Shown here: positions 25,801 through 41,300 of the stretch, one piece after another
Position numbering within the stretch: position 1 is the stretch's first letter
Layout of the letters: every line of letters begins with the position of its first letter
Origin: Datnioides undecimradiatus
Lineage: Eukaryota > Chordata > Actinopteri > Lobotiformes > Datnioididae
DNA: 64,000 nucleotides
Direction: 5' to 3'
Assembly (NCBI GenBank): GCA_008933995.1
Contig: WARS01000015.1
Location: 1,336,001 to 1,400,000 of the forward strand
Position numbers and translations under genes: made by a program
The notes under the pieces: model-generated
The model's database searches: none
Seen by the model: the letters and a program-made list of their open reading frames with translations, nothing else
Told to the model about the DNA's origin: nothing

Positions 25801-28800
25801 CTGCGACAGACGACGGACGTTGATGTTTTTAATGCAGCTTCTCGTGGAGTGATTTAGTCCACGCAGGAAGCAGCCGAACACCTACAGTATATATGTATAT
25901 ATGCACTCTGCGTCCCGCGCTACAAAAAGTCTGAGAAGTGGGAGAAAAGGTGATAGTACGCTGACTGCAGCCTGGGAGATTTCAAACTCCATTGCCTTTA
26001 GCTCGGCAAGTGTTGACTGACTCACATGCTCGCATGCCTTCTCCCAGACCTTTGTGGATGCAGAGTATCGATCCGGAAGATGGGGAGGAGATGAAGGGAG
26101 GAGAACCGGTGCTGAGAAAAAGTAAACACTGCTCCAGATGACAAAACACTGATCACCCCGGAGACCTGGACCTTCCCTGCTCTCTCTTTCTCCATCATTC
26201 TTCGTGACCTTTGGCACCCTCCGCCTAAAGCCACGATCAGCCCTGCAGTTTATACCCACTGTATCTATATAAGGTTTGTGTGTGTGTTTGCAGAGACTGA
26301 TCCATTCGGGCATGCGAGCATCATGACTGCCAACAGAGGTATGTATTTAAACACATTCTCTATACATGCACTGGCGATGTATGTCTGTAGCGGCGTTGAG
26401 CAAGAGAGGTTTAGGGAACACAGGCATCTAAGCCAGTGTTTAATATCAAGTGCGCGCGGCGGAGTTTAATCAATACCAGGCCTCTTTTGTTCCCAGCCTG
26501 CTGAGGAGAACAGCGGCCATTCACTCCAAAAAGGTTAATGCTGGGGGTCAAGTGATTTCACACCCACACCAGGATCCTCCATGTCACCACAGCTACCACG
26601 CCTCCAGCCGCCATGACACCGGCATCCTGATTTATGGGTTGTGAGAGGGTGATGGGATGGAGGTGGGGGGAGTGCAGGGGGGGGGGCAGTGTTATTTTAT
26701 GATAATGCTGTCCCTCTGTACTCCCACAAATGACAGGAGTGAGAGAGTGAGAGACGAGAAGCGAAGGAGAGGAGAGAGAGCAGACTCAACCTCCCCTGCA
26801 CCCACGTGGGTGTGTTGGGTTTTTTTTTCCCCACTCTTTCCTCTGTCTTCTCTGTGACATGGTCCTTTTGTTTCAGCCAACTGGCTCCACATGCAGACAG
26901 AACGGTAATCTTTATTGTAATAATTGCACTAAATTTGCGTGTCCACTTGTGAAAGGGCAGCGACGCTGCCGCGCAACAGCAGTGAGTCATGATGGATTAG
27001 AATATCAATAATACCATTGGCAGAAGATTGCAAATCTGTGAGCACTGTTTATAATGCCTATCAACAGATCAGACAACACAGTTTTGCCTTTTGCCTTTAG
27101 ATTAAGAAGTGAAAAAGGGAAGCTGTAAATATCCCGTCTGAAATTTCGCTGTCTGTGTGGATAAATCTATATAATGGGGGTGGCGTGGTTAAGAAGGTGC
27201 CAGAGAACGAAGAGGCGCAAGAGGAATTAACATGAGGACTTATCTCGCACGGGCCATTATTTAAACCCTCACTATTCTAAACACACCACCCCTCCAATGA
27301 GAAGGACAATAAATAATCCTTCCAAATAAAATCTATTCCCTGCAAATTCTCCAGGATACAGCCCATCATTATCAGTAGGAGGGGACAGACAGCAATTAAT
27401 AACACAGCCACCCGTCTCTCAGAGAGCATCCATCTTATTTTCATTAGGTCTATTGCTGCGTGTATAAGTGCGCCGGCTTGTGTGGCGAGCGTGCGCTTGC
27501 ACTTGCGCGTGTATGTGCGAGAGGCTGTGCAACCGCATGCATATTTATGTGTTGCTGAATGATTCCACTCAGCCACGCTGCCACATTCCCATAAAGTCCA
27601 GCCTGTGCTCCGTGGGCCTGGACGTATGCCGTTTGAGGTATCTTTTTGTGATCGTGCCTCTAATTTTTCTAATGCCTTATTAATGCTCTACCAGAACCAC
27701 CTTTGATTCGCTTCTCTGCGTTTCCTGCGCCTTTTTTTTTTTTTTTTTTTTTAATCTCATGTTTGGAGGCAGTATTCTCTCTCCAAAAGGGCAATTGCAC
27801 TAGCATTAGCATCCTCTAGGTCTCTGGGGTTGACAATAGCAATTAGCTTCAATGACGGAGCGATATGAGAGGCTGCTGATTGACAGTTGCCCCCAGAGAA
27901 GGGGCTGACTGAGGTGACAGCTGGGCTCTCCACTCTCCCTGGCTGCCCCAGGCTCTGGCCCTGTGTCATCCCATGCGCCAGCCAAACCCTTCCCCAGCAC
28001 ACAGTCACATGTCTAGTTACATCCTGTGCGGTGGCCAAACCCTTCCCCATCACTCAAGCTCATGCCTTGTTATATCCTGTGTGTCAGTTAAACCCTTCCC
28101 CCTTAGTCAGTGCCTGTTTCTTGTTATTCTAACGCAGCACAATAAGACACACGACACTGACCTTTCCCTCATCGTAGTGTGTGTATGAGAACGTGTGCGT
28201 TTCCATCTTCTTCACACAGCACAGCCTGATGGTTTGGTATCTCCTCGATGTCAAAGCAACAACTCCAGCAGCCCTGACACATCAGTGAGCGTTTCTTCAG
28301 CAGAAGCCTGAGGAAATGAAGCGCTCCACGTCTATTGATCCCCCTACACTCCACTGTGCATCAGGGAGACTTTGTTTTCACTGCCTAACAGAAACACAGC
28401 TCCATCAATACTGTACAGTACTCCTCGGCACCAGCTCCTCTCCTCGCACAGTAGCGTCCCAGGAGGCCTGTGATAGACTCCACTAACTGTACACAAACTG
28501 TACAGAGAGAGAATACAATATGTTTGTGTGTGTTGTGATGTGTTTGTCAAAGCGCGGGGGGGCCCTGGGATGGCAACGGCAATTTAAGGAGTATAAAAGA
28601 CATATTGGCAACAATGCTTTGTGAATGATGTATTATGTAATCTGCCCCGGGAGTATATCTCTTCTACTCCATCTCCCTCACTTTTTCTCCCCTTCTATCT
28701 TTCTAGCTCTGTTTTTCCCATCTTTATCTTCCTCACTCTGTGTGCATGTGTGAATGTGTGTCTGCGTGTTTCTGTGTGTGTGTGTGTGTGCGTGTGCGGT

Positions 28801-29103
28801 AGGGCTTTTAAGGCTCACTTCCACATGCATCAAAATAAGTGCCAATAAACAAATCACTGCACTAAACGGCATCAAGGTCACATCAATCTGGGAACAACAA
28901 TGCTGACTGGTTTCAACAGAGTCTATTAGTTGAGGGGGGAAACAAGCAGGCACCGTGCCAGGCTGTGTGTGTGTGTGTGGAGAGGGAAAGAGACCTCTGT
29001 CAGCAGTGATAGAGCCCAACCACTCTTATTTATGGCCTACTGTACTCCATGTTCAGCATTCAGGCCTTCAGCCTGTAAATAGGACAATAGTACAGAGGTC
29101 TGG

Positions 29104-29170
<67 letters not shown>

Positions 29171-32100
29171 TGTATATATACACATACGCACGCTGCATAA
29201 GATGCACACTGTATGCTTGTCAGGTTCCCAGCATCTTGATATTTCTTTTCTGCCATCTTGACAAATCACGTGACTTTCAGGCAAACATTAAAAACCACGG
29301 ATGACACGGGAATGTGTGTTCTTCGTCTAATGACACGCATTTTTCTGCCAATATCCACGAAAGCACTCCGTCGCCTTTTTGACAAGTATTGGATTTTGAG
29401 AGATCCTCGTGCATGTCTGCATTTATCTGTGAATAATTCTGTTTCCATCAGTCCAATTAAACAAATAATTTAGTAAAAAATAAAATCTGACTGAATCTAA
29501 AACAATCAACTTGTTATATCTACATGTGAAGTCTTCCAAGAATTACCTTTATTTAATGGTGATGCTGCGATCAGTTGTGCAATATTGAGTTTAGCGTCTC
29601 ACTTACAGAGACAAAGTAAAGGACCACAATGCCAATTTGTGCATTAAGAAAGTAATACATGTGTTACAAGGTACAGGGAGGAGTGAGATTATAAGAAATT
29701 AAGTGAGCGATTTCAAGTGAAAAATACATTTGTTCCAAAAGGTCAAACAAAGTTTTACGTAGATAAAAAAGGCGTTAACCCAACGAAACCCCGCACTCCT
29801 CTCGGCACTGATCAACTGCAGCGTTGGTGAGGGGGTAATATGATATGAACTTTATGTAACTGCTTGGCTGAGGTTGCAAACCACTTGATTCTACAACACA
29901 TCCCATTCAATTTACTACCTCTTAAAGTGAAGTCCAATTAAAACACTGAAAAGTGCCGCTTTATGGGTTTCATATGCACACAAACAGAATCAACAATGCA
30001 TGGCTGCACTTGCCAATAAACACAAGCACACGGGAGCTCTCAAGTATGCGTACACACGCACTTGACAACGCTTTGCTCTTACACCTCTGTTAAATCTATC
30101 CTCCAATCACAGTTATCGATTGGATGAATCACCAGCAAGTGGCACATCTTTACTCTATTTAGCCAACCCAAAGGGAGCTTTCAAACTCTGACGCCACGGA
30201 AAATATCCAACCCACAGCGTTCATTTTGCCAGACATACATTAAATGGTATTAATAGCACAGCACTTAATGGATCAATTCCCTCTGTTTATGTAAAGTGAA
30301 GTGGAAGAGAGGGAGGGAGCAGGAGACGGAGAGCGAGACAGACACGCAAAAAGGGAGGGAGGGATTAAGGGAGGGAATGAGATATGGTAAGATAGGGAGA
30401 GATTTCTGTGTGTGGGAGAGGTGTGAGTGGAAAAAAGCACCTTATTAAATGACAAGCTTTTCCTGGTTTGTGCTAATTAATTGCGCGCTGCCACTGACTG
30501 CTAATTTGCTGGGAAAAATGCATCCCAAAAGCAAAGGGGGCTCCTGCTTGAACTTTGCCTCAGAAGCACCTAATTCACCTGTGACTGCAGCTGTGTCTCT
30601 CTCCTGGACTGCAACACTATTAAATTAGAGCGCCTGGGCCATCAATTTAATAAGCGCTGGAGCAGATCATTTGAATAAGGACAGTATTAGTATTCTAGCT
30701 GAGCACAACTAAGAGCAGCTGACCTTTTTCACCGCCGAGAAGATCCTTGAACACATCCAGCTGAATCAGAGAACACGGTAATAAGCCCGTCAATGTTTAA
30801 CAGTGTCAAAAGGAAGGGTTTTTTGCTCTCTCTTCCTCAGCCCATCACCCCCACTCCCCCATGGTAGCACCAGCTATTGTGGTCTATCAAGCCAGCTAGG
30901 ATCTGAGCAATTTAAAAAAAAAAAAAAAGGACGATTGGGGGGGGGGGGGTAAGGAGCAAAGAGGAGGGGATAAAAACATGCTAACATAATGCTGAGAGAT
31001 TTATGATTAATTGCGCCACAGTCTGCAAGAGTCCTTTTGTGCATGTGTGTGCATGTCCACACGTGCACTCATATGCCATGTGCACCCGTGTATACCTTCT
31101 TTCCAGATGTAAAATTGATTTATGTGCATGTTGGGGTGTGGAATTGATCAGTCCACATCAAAATTCCCTGTGAACTCCCACATAACAAATCAGATCCTGA
31201 CCTTTGGCTCCAACATCTTTAGCTGCTGATGCACACCTGGGGTACAGCCTATTAAGCACTGTTTTGACACATACTGTAGCTGTTTTGAACAGTACCAGGG
31301 TGAATTGGCAGGATAGTGAAACATTAGTGGTAGTAATGCATTGGGCTGTGAAATAGATCATCTGCAGTGACAGTTATGGTGCCTGTCAGACCGTAGAGAA
31401 AGAGATTTAACTAGCCTTTTGTCTGCATGAAATAAACATTGCATGGGAGGTTAAATGCTCTAACATATGACTGCTTGGCGATGTATCAAGCACTTTCTAA
31501 GTACCTACTGCACTAATGAGCATTTGGAAAATAATGCAGAAAAACTCAGTGATCTCAAGAAGAAAGGAGTAGACTTTGTTCATTGCAGGCAGTTAATTTC
31601 AGGCTAATCATTTCTAAAGACTGCGAAAGTGTCAGATTTATACTGATAAAGCACATTTTTACAGCCCCGTTCTTTGCAATCCAACTGAGCAACCAAGCAT
31701 TTACAGAAACGCTTCAAGGTAATTCTGTTATGACAGGAAACACAGTAATCGATACAGGGCAGTGAACACGACACACCAGGCTCCAAGGGTAACATGGAAA
31801 ACAAGGTCTGTGACTGGTCATACCACTGCAGCTACTTGGGTTTTATCCAGGGACATAATAAATAAACAAGATGGCGTCTCATTCACTCACCATGCAGCAC
31901 TTAAATGCTGAGGACAAGAAAGATCCATAAATAATGGGGGAGTTAGATAGTAGATATATGTTTGGCCTGGGAAACGGCCGGCTCTGTGTTTTATGGGGCT
32001 AGTTGCAATGTTGATGAATATTTGCTGGTTCGGAATCATAGCTTAATGTCAGCCCACAATTTGTTGCAATTAGTCGGGTGATTTATAGGAATGCCTGGGC

Positions 32101-32313
32101 CGAATGCATGGTAACAATTAACACGGCTTTCTCTGGGCTTTTTTATTAATGGGGTGTCGCACCAGAAGAAGGTTTCAACCGAAGCTAGTACATCTGCAGG
32201 CCTCTCTGTGTGTGGCACCGTCCGGCAACAAACATGGAGGACAGACTAACCCAGTTCAGCAGGAGCCACACGGGCTGTGCGAGGAGACTCACGGTCTCTC
32301 TCTTACTGTGTGC

Positions 32314-32347
<34 letters not shown>

Positions 32348-35300
32348 AGACAGGTCTTCCTACACTATCAGCTGTCTAACTTTAAAGGAAAAAAAAAAAA
32401 GCATGTTTTATTTTTATTTTTCTGACTAATTTAGACAAATTAGTGCGTAAAACATATAGTTGTCATATATATAATAAACAATTTGGTTTTCAATGACAAC
32501 ACAATCAGCCAAATTAAATAGAATTTGTGTTGTTTTTTTTTTTCTTTTGGCCTATTAAAATGAATTCGTTTCGAGTGGTTTGAATGTTACAGAAGTGTGT
32601 TTTTTAAAAAAAATGCCTGATTAAAAAACACACATATGCATTTGGAAATATATTTTCTGCTTCTCGCAAGCGGCATTTGGCATTTAAGTGTGTACTTTTT
32701 CAAAACTATGCAACGAGACAAACGGTTAAAAAGGAACCAAACAGCTGTTCTGTCTGGCAATAACAGGGTTCAAGTGGAGCGATGTGCCCCTAAACGGCTA
32801 ATAAACGGCACAAAATGAGCCTGCAATTAAATTTATACACTTGATTGCACTGCTGTCATGTCCACTACAGGCTTATCGAACACCTGGGATCTATTTCCTA
32901 ATAGAACCTTGGGGAGAGTGGGAAAGAGAGAAAGAGGGGGGAAAAGAAATGAACAAAGCAATCTTTTTTCCCCTTGTATTTTTGGCTGCTTTCTCAGACG
33001 TTTGTAGAGTATCCTCTTCACTCACGCGGAGGGTTTGAGGTTTTAAAGAGGAAAGACAAAAGAAGGGGGTTTTCATTGAGCAATGTTGTATAGCTGTAGC
33101 AAATAAGGGGGGGTTTATATATATATTTAAATTGCTGTGGCTCATTTGTAGTCATTAGCAAGCAGTGTTATGACCCACCCTAACCAAAGATTTGTATTTA
33201 TGGATTCAATCAAGGTGAGTATTAAAAAATAAAAAAACAATCTGCAGAGATGCACTCCATCTTGTAATTTTAAATGTAATACCTTTCTAATTTTCCAGTA
33301 TTTTAAACAATTGTGCATGCAAAGCACTGAGTAGCATAAATGTCTATATATGTTATTTGTGACCTGTCTCACCAAGTTACATGCGTCAATACATGATAAT
33401 GAATAATGTGCTGCAAATCTAATGAAATGACAGATTCTCTCCCAACGTACTCTGTAAGCGCTGACACCGCACTGCAATACCTCTCAGCCCGGCCTCAACA
33501 CTCCATTTCATCATGGAAAAAAGGTGTCAGCACAGCAAATTATAATCGTTAATAAACCTTTATTTGATGGTGTTTGACAAAACTGTGACGTTACTATGAA
33601 AATGCTCATCTTTTTCACACATCTACTTACACTTCCATCTCTAACTCACTCTGAATACCTAAGAGCAAGCACTTTATGCTCTTCTCAAAGATGTACACTG
33701 GCATAAGGACTTGCAGCCTGAGAGTCCCTGCCAAGATCAGACACATTATAATCCTCCTTTATTTTTTTTTTTATATTACCAGAACCTCAAAATGAAGCCA
33801 CATTTTAACCAATGCAATTAGCAAAACGAAAGTACGTAAAGAGACACACGATCCTCGGCTTCACAGAAGAACCTGAGAGCAAAAGGTTCAGCTTTGTGAA
33901 CAATAAGGGTTTTCACTGTGTTCAAGTGAAACTTAAGAATCACACACTTGGGCTATGTTCTGTTTCCTCATCTGCAGCAAGACGCCCTTCTCCCTTGGTT
34001 TCCTTCAATTTGCTAATTACGTCGGGCAATTTCAGAGAGCTGGGTTGATAGAAAAAGTCACGATTTGGGAACTCTGGGCCCACAATCTGTCTCTGACCAC
34101 TGCTAAGTCACATCAAGTATGTGGCAGGAGGCCAACAATAATTTCGCTAACCCTTTTTTAATTGTGGGAGGGTCATTCAGAATGCCCAGTAGAAAGCATT
34201 AGCCACTGAACTGCGACTGACAAGGGCAGGTTTCCCACCAGCAAGCGGCACCTTGCAGGCAGGCCAGGAACTCACACCCCCACCCGCCCCCCCCCAACTG
34301 CAGCCACTCACACAAAAAGAAAAAATAATAAAATAAGTATGCTATATTAATGTTTTCATGCAAGCTGGCATCGGTTGTACAATCAGTGTCTAATGTGTAA
34401 AGCTGCTAAATTTAGTGGAGACTTAAATATGACGTTTCTGTGCTGGACACCAAAACCATAAATAATTCAGTCAGCTCCTTATTTGATTATGTTTGCTAAT
34501 TTTGTGACCTTGTCGAGCAATTATTTGGCAATCTCTTGCCTTTTTCTCTACTTACCTGGTTCACTGGTTCACTGAGTGGCTAATGGTATTTTAACTTGGC
34601 CAAATTATGAGAGCTTTCCTGAAGTGGCCGCGACGCAATTGGTTCAACATGTTTCACACTTCAAAATTTAACAGAGCAACTTTCTCAGGAAGTTGCAATT
34701 TTATTTTTTTTTTTTCTTTAAGGATTTATCATCTGAGGACGGGGAAAAGAAGTGATATGCACGCTTTTCCCCATTCTCACTCCAGCTTTCAATTATCATT
34801 TTTTGACAGCTGACTAACAATCATCATTACGGCTCAAACAGTTACCTGTGAGAATGGCCATAAATCTTGTTAAAATAACCAAAACCGTCTCTTGCGCTTT
34901 TACTCCCCCCCCCCCTCTTCCACAAGAAGCAACCTGTCTGTAAGCGCACACCATCTGTACATAGTTAGAGCCGTATGCACACAGATGGCAGCCAAACACT
35001 CCCAAAGTTGCTCCGTCCGCACGTCTAACCTTACAAAGCAAACTAATTAACAGTAAAACGCCGAGAGAAGGAAGGAGCAGTTTGAAAGAGTTTGCAGTGA
35101 CTCTAATGAGGGGAGAGAGAGAGAGAAAAAGAGAGAGAAGGGTCATCTATATAGTAATGCCAGAGGGATGGAGGGACTTCTACTGAGGTTCTAGGTTTAC
35201 TGCCCTCTTTAAGATCCATATTAAATGAGGGCTACTTATCGCCAAGCCTCCGTCCCAGCACACAAGCCTTTAACAGCATGGTGCGGGGCACAGGGCAAGC

Positions 35301-38300
35301 ATCTGAAAGGAGGCAGATGAGTGGTGGTGGAGCTAGGAAAGGAGGGAGGAACCTTGATTTGCTAAATAAGATATTGCTGGAAGCACTTCCTCTCTCGTAC
35401 TTTATTGTGAGAAGAAAGCCCATTACATGTTATCCTGAGGTCAAAGCGGCCGCTTACGTGGATGTTATGACCACGTTTTGCTTCAGTTAAATCTGTAAAA
35501 CGGAGCGTGTGCATCTTTACCAGGGCTACATCTGAACCCACCTGTTGTGCCAACACCGCTAGATAACTGTGTGCCAGCTGTGTGCCCCTTACTTAAAAAT
35601 GAGGGGGGAAAACAATATTTCATTTATTTTTCTTTGAATGACGACAAACCGGTGAAGGACTTGTGTATTGTTCTGGTTGTTGTCTTTTCACGAGGCTGTG
35701 TACCCACACTTTCAGCGGCCTACCCTACTGATGAAATTCATTTTGTGAAAAGGAGGACAACTCCTTGGAAAGTTAATTAGTAGGAAACAAGCAGAGGAAA
35801 AAGCAGGAAACGAGAAATGACCCAGCTGCCAAAAGTAATAACGTTTTCATTATTTATTTCATTATTCATTTGTGGATGTGTTCAGACAGAATTAATAATA
35901 GAAATCCCTGAGAGAAAATGTTTGCGCTGGAACCCTATTACGAGCGGGCCAAGTCCAGTGGCACAGTTAGTTAACATGCACAAATGTACTGCCCCCGACA
36001 AATAACATATCAAGTGGAGCACTGCATTATTTTGTTGCTCCCAAACCTCTCTCTTTCAGCTCCCTGCTTTTCATTTAATTGTTTCAGTCAGGGTTAAGGT
36101 TGTATTCAAACTGCTACTCCCTGCTACCTTCATGGAAAAATAATACAATTTAAGAAAGCGCTAAAGCTATAAAGCAATCATCTGCTGCCAACTGCTGTGA
36201 GAACTGTATCGCAAAATAATCACCATGGCATCCACTTAAATGTCTATTGCTCTGTTTTCACAATAAAGTGAGCTGTCCATTTCTCCCTGAGAAAACTAGT
36301 AATGAAGCACAGAATCAATTAGAGGTCCCTTTGGAGAGTGGAATTTGTGCTGTTCCATTACACAACTCTTCTTTTTGGTCCAAGCATTACTCTGCATGAT
36401 ATTCCCTGATCTGGCCTGTGTTTGCATTTTCTCACTGTTTACTGCAACACTTCCAGGCCAACTCACATTTGATTTTCCCCACTGAGACTCCAAACACACT
36501 CCCAGTACACGCTCTGGAGAAAATGAGGCCGGAAAGGAGTAGTGGCGAATCATTCAAGGCTGTCCAAAGATCTCTATTACAAAAGCAGATTTTATTTTCA
36601 CTTCCAACACAGACATCTTTGATAAAAAGCATGTCAGAGGCAACTGGGATGACTGGTTTTTCTCTTGGCATATTATTTTTCACTTATCAAATGTGTTTCC
36701 CTTACCAGCCTCCGAACTGAGACCTACCCACCCAATTCCTGGCTTTACTATATTAAGGAAAATTGGGAACGGATGGCGAGGGACAGAGACCTCATTGGAT
36801 CAATCTATCTATCTATAGAAGATGGGGTAGAGTTAGTGTGTGGGTGAAGGGGCGGGGGTTTGGGGGGTGGGGGGGTGAAATAAAAAATAAGGAAAGAGCC
36901 TTGACCATGTGTCAGTTGAACATTTTTACATTAGCCATACGTAAGGCATTTCTTTCTTCCCCTGCTATTTGCCGCTCAAAGCACCAGGGCCACGGCCATG
37001 TGTGAATAATCACACAGAGGGCCTCAGAGGTGCCCTCACTGCCTTACAAGACGCTGGGTGCAAGGGCAGATGGGGGAGGCGCATGTTGAAGGAGTCGAGA
37101 GATTGGGAGGGGGGGGGTCGTAAACGTTAACACGTTGAGGATTTGGATATCTTCACAAGCTTGTCTCATTAGCTGCTAATTGGCAAGACTCCCCCTCCAC
37201 ATCTTTTGTTCTGCATAACGTTTGTCTTCTTTTTTTTTTTTAAAGAGGAAGAGGATAGCAAACTACATATTTCAAGCGCGCCATGCTTCGACGGGAGAGT
37301 TAAGCCCATATTACAGCAACATAAACACTTCTGTCCTACGATTAACCTTAAAAAGCAACCGAGTGCAAAGCTAAACGCCCTACCTGCTCAACCAAATTAG
37401 CGCAGAGATCGAGGGCGAAAGTGAGATTGAAAGAAAGAGAGACAGAGCAGTGAGTGAGAGAGAGGGCAAGAAGGAGGGACAGAGGTTATTCTCCCCCCTT
37501 TCCCCCTTTTTCCACTCATTCACCTCTCTCAACTGGGAAATCGTAGAAAAACATCAACACAGCTAAACAGCAAATTATTACCAAAGCTCCGCTCAGTGCT
37601 GGGCCCAAAGCAGACATATTGGAGTTGTCATGCAGGGGGATGGCCAATACGTTCCCAGAATTATTCTGAGTATTCCACTCCTTGACAAACATTAAACAAG
37701 ACAATAAAATACATAGGTAAAGGTGTATTTGCCTAAAGGCATAGATGGCTTGAAAGAAAGACAGGAAGAAAAGAGAAAAAGAGAAAATGAGAAAATAGGT
37801 CTCCACATTAACAACTGTTTCCTGACAGTCCAAGCGAATTATACATTTACAGAAGTAAGCACTCGAGTCCACATGAACCCTTTCCTGAAGGCAGAACCTG
37901 GCCATGGTGGGTTATTTGAAAAGGAGAGTCGTGTGTGCACCTTGAGGATTTTTTTATTTCCCTGCCACCACTGTGACTGTCTGTCTGTCTGTCTGTGTCT
38001 CCATCTGTCTCTCGTTCTGCCTGCATCTTTATTCCTTTGATTCTACAGAGATGTAACTCTGCCCTGAATGCCAATAAGGACCGGGTAGATGGCAGGTCAG
38101 CTGTCCATTCCTGTTACTTTAGAGGGTTATTTTAAACCCTCTTCAAAAAAAAAGGACCAAGTGATTCAGAGCAAACCATGTCTGATGTGTCCATTTTAAT
38201 GGACATCATTAAACTGAATAGACAGAGCGATGTGTCTCAATGTTTGCAGACGGATTTTTGTGAGTCAAAGAATAGAGGATGCATTAATACTTGTGTGCTA

Positions 38301-41300
38301 TAATATTGTGCACTTTAAAAAAAATCCAGACTGTATTCTTTATTACTAACAGGTGCACGACGTCATTACAGTCCTACAATTTATGCAAGTTGTTTTGGGT
38401 CGAGGAGGGAACTATGTGTTCATATCTGAGGAATGAGGGGATAATGTGAGGAATGCTTAACTCCTAAATGGTACAATGCTTACCAACAGCAAGCAGAGGG
38501 AAACACTGGACAACAGTGCAAAAGTAACATGATGGTTACAATTACGGTGGGAGTGAGGGCTCTGTTTTATGTTAAGAGAGATGTCAGAGAGGAGGAGAGG
38601 GTTAGGAAGCCGGGTCACAGCCCCCATGCGCAGTTTAACACCTGACACTGAGGCCTAACCAAGGTTCAGGACTCATATGGAAAGAGAAGTGAAGAAAAAA
38701 CAAGGCGGGGGTAAAAAGAAAAAAACAAGAATAACTTAAATCCGCAGCTCAGTCCACACTCTTTTGTGGGGATAGCATACCAAGCTGACAGGTACAGGTT
38801 GGCAACCAGGCAACAACGTTTGGTTCCCAAAGCTGAAAATATGGTTGCCATCTTTATTTTATCCAGTAATACATCAACTTAATAACAAAAGTGTGACATA
38901 AATGAATGATTACTATAATAAAGCTTTTAGATAAACACAACGCTTTCATCATAATTATTAAATTATTTCATCAATGGCCATGTCAGCTCTGCAGCCTCCA
39001 CCTTGCCCTGCCCACTCGTGTTGCTTCAAGCTCCAGTAATTATCTACCCCCGTGGTTCAGTAAGGTGTGCTCCCTTCAACTAGTGAATCTGATTTTCCAC
39101 ATATTTCCATTTTGCTTTTCGATCGGGCTCATCAAGCTCTTTGTCAGTGAAGTCAATTTGCACATATGATTGTGACGTTGACAAGTTAGTTGAACTTTAC
39201 AGGCCACAGTTCACCATTGTCTCTTAGACTGACGTGTATGTGAGTAAACGCACCAACAATATTTAAATATTACAATAAATATTACTATTGCAACAGATAT
39301 AAATATATATATTTTAGGGTGCATGTTTTGCTGTTTCTATTTTTTATACGTTAAAAGTTGGTTACCACCGTTACTGTTGGACTCTCAAAAAATTCTTTAC
39401 ACACAAAAGATCATTTTTTTGCTTATAACATTCTTAGACCTAAATCAAAGTAACCACTTCTGACTAAAGACATCTGACTTCCATGGGACTCAAAAGAGCA
39501 AAGTCTCCTGCAGAAAATCAGACTGGGTCACAAACGGCCAGCACATGAGTCCTTGGCTTCATCCAACATCCAGCAGATCAAGGGCCTCGAACTAAAGCAG
39601 TACTGACACTGACCTCACTGAGACCCAGCAACTGAAACAGCCCTAACAAGGTATTAGCAGGCACCTCTGTATACCCTCCAACACTCAGCCCGGGTCTAAA
39701 GAAACACAGCTGCACGGGGTGTTTTCCAGGGCGGAGGGCAAACTTGCAAGCAACGCGGTGCCCCTGGCTAAGCTCAAGGGTGCAGCTGGAAGTTCAAAAA
39801 TTCAAAGCAATGGGGGGGGGCAAAGTTTACACAGATTATTTTTTTTAATGGCATTTTTCTCTCTCCAACACACACAACCCACTCCAGGTCATTTTTGGCA
39901 ATCAGCTTAGTAGAGGTAACCATGCTTTTTTTTTAATCTATGTAATGTATATACCATAAATATATGCATTTCCTGTTGGATAGGAGTTTAGTTTGCCCTC
40001 TAAGAACGTGGTATAGCTGCATGTCTTTGTGTGTGTATGCATGCGCGAGCACGTATGGCGGTCGTCGCTGTGTGACTGTGGGCGTCTGGAGGAGAGAGAA
40101 GCCTCATCTGTTACCAGCCCAGCCCGGCCGGCCCGCCGCATGAAGTAGAACGACAGGGTGTCACCGCCAACGACAGTGATGGATGCCCTAAATTCTGTAG
40201 GCAACTTGGGCAATTGGACACATTAACAACAGGCACCTGCTTTCCCCCATACAAATCTATTAAAAGATAACAGCAATGGCGGCTCCCACACTATTAGTAA
40301 ATTATAGCTCTGTCTGAGTGTGAGGTAAGTGTGGGCCTCCCTTCTCCCACCTACCCCCACCTACGCCTCTCTGCTATGCTTTGTTATTGGCAGTCTCATA
40401 GTGCCACCTAGTGGCGACACTTCATAATGCTTTCCTAAAATTTGAGCACCAATTCAACATGGACAAAAAGTCAACAGTTTCCTCAAAGGTAACTGACTGA
40501 AGATCATGTACTGGAGATTCATGTATTACAAAATAAATTTACAATTTATTCACTGTCTACAATACACTGAATCCGTCATTAATTCTATTGTATTATGAAA
40601 ATAGGCCCCATGATAGGCAAATGATTATAAATTAGAAATGCACACAAATACAAATACTCCAGCCTGCCCTCGTTTACAGCCGAGTTAAGTTTTGGTTGTT
40701 CATAATTACTGGGGTGAGAGCCTCTAATCACGTACCAGTTTCTTAGACTGTCTGAATGCTGCATGTGTAATAGTGCGTCAGGGTGGGGCTGGGGAAAGTA
40801 GAGGTTACACAAATATAGCTGTTGCTGTTCTTCGCCACTTTGCACCCCTTACGGAATTTCCTTGCAAGCCCTTTTCCATAACACCTTTCCTTCGGCGGGC
40901 TGGGCCAACTGGCCTCAGATCTGAGACAATGCGGCTGAAATAAAACCATTATGACCTACTCAAGACCCCCTCTATTAAAACATTAACAGGAGACCAGTGC
41001 TCTCAACATGACACCATTATGACATATCTCGGGCTAGAGCTCAGGTACACCACATAAACGTGTGTCCCATAAATTTGCTGTGGGTAAATATTTCTGTGTC
41101 TGTGAGCCGGGGCGGGGGTGTGTGTTTGCGAGCTGGTCAAAAATAAAGGGAGGACAAGACCAGTAAATACTTTTACAGCCGGCAATTTGTCAGGATGTGT
41201 AAATGTCTCCAATTCCCAACAGCACTGGAGTGAAATTTACAGTCACTCGGGAAGTGACAATGCACAAAAAAGGACCACTTTTTACTCTCTCTCATCTCCC

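Noticed and set aside
29106-29170. TG-repeat frames reading VCVCVC and THTHTH
   Set aside because: These are translations of the microsatellite and not genes.
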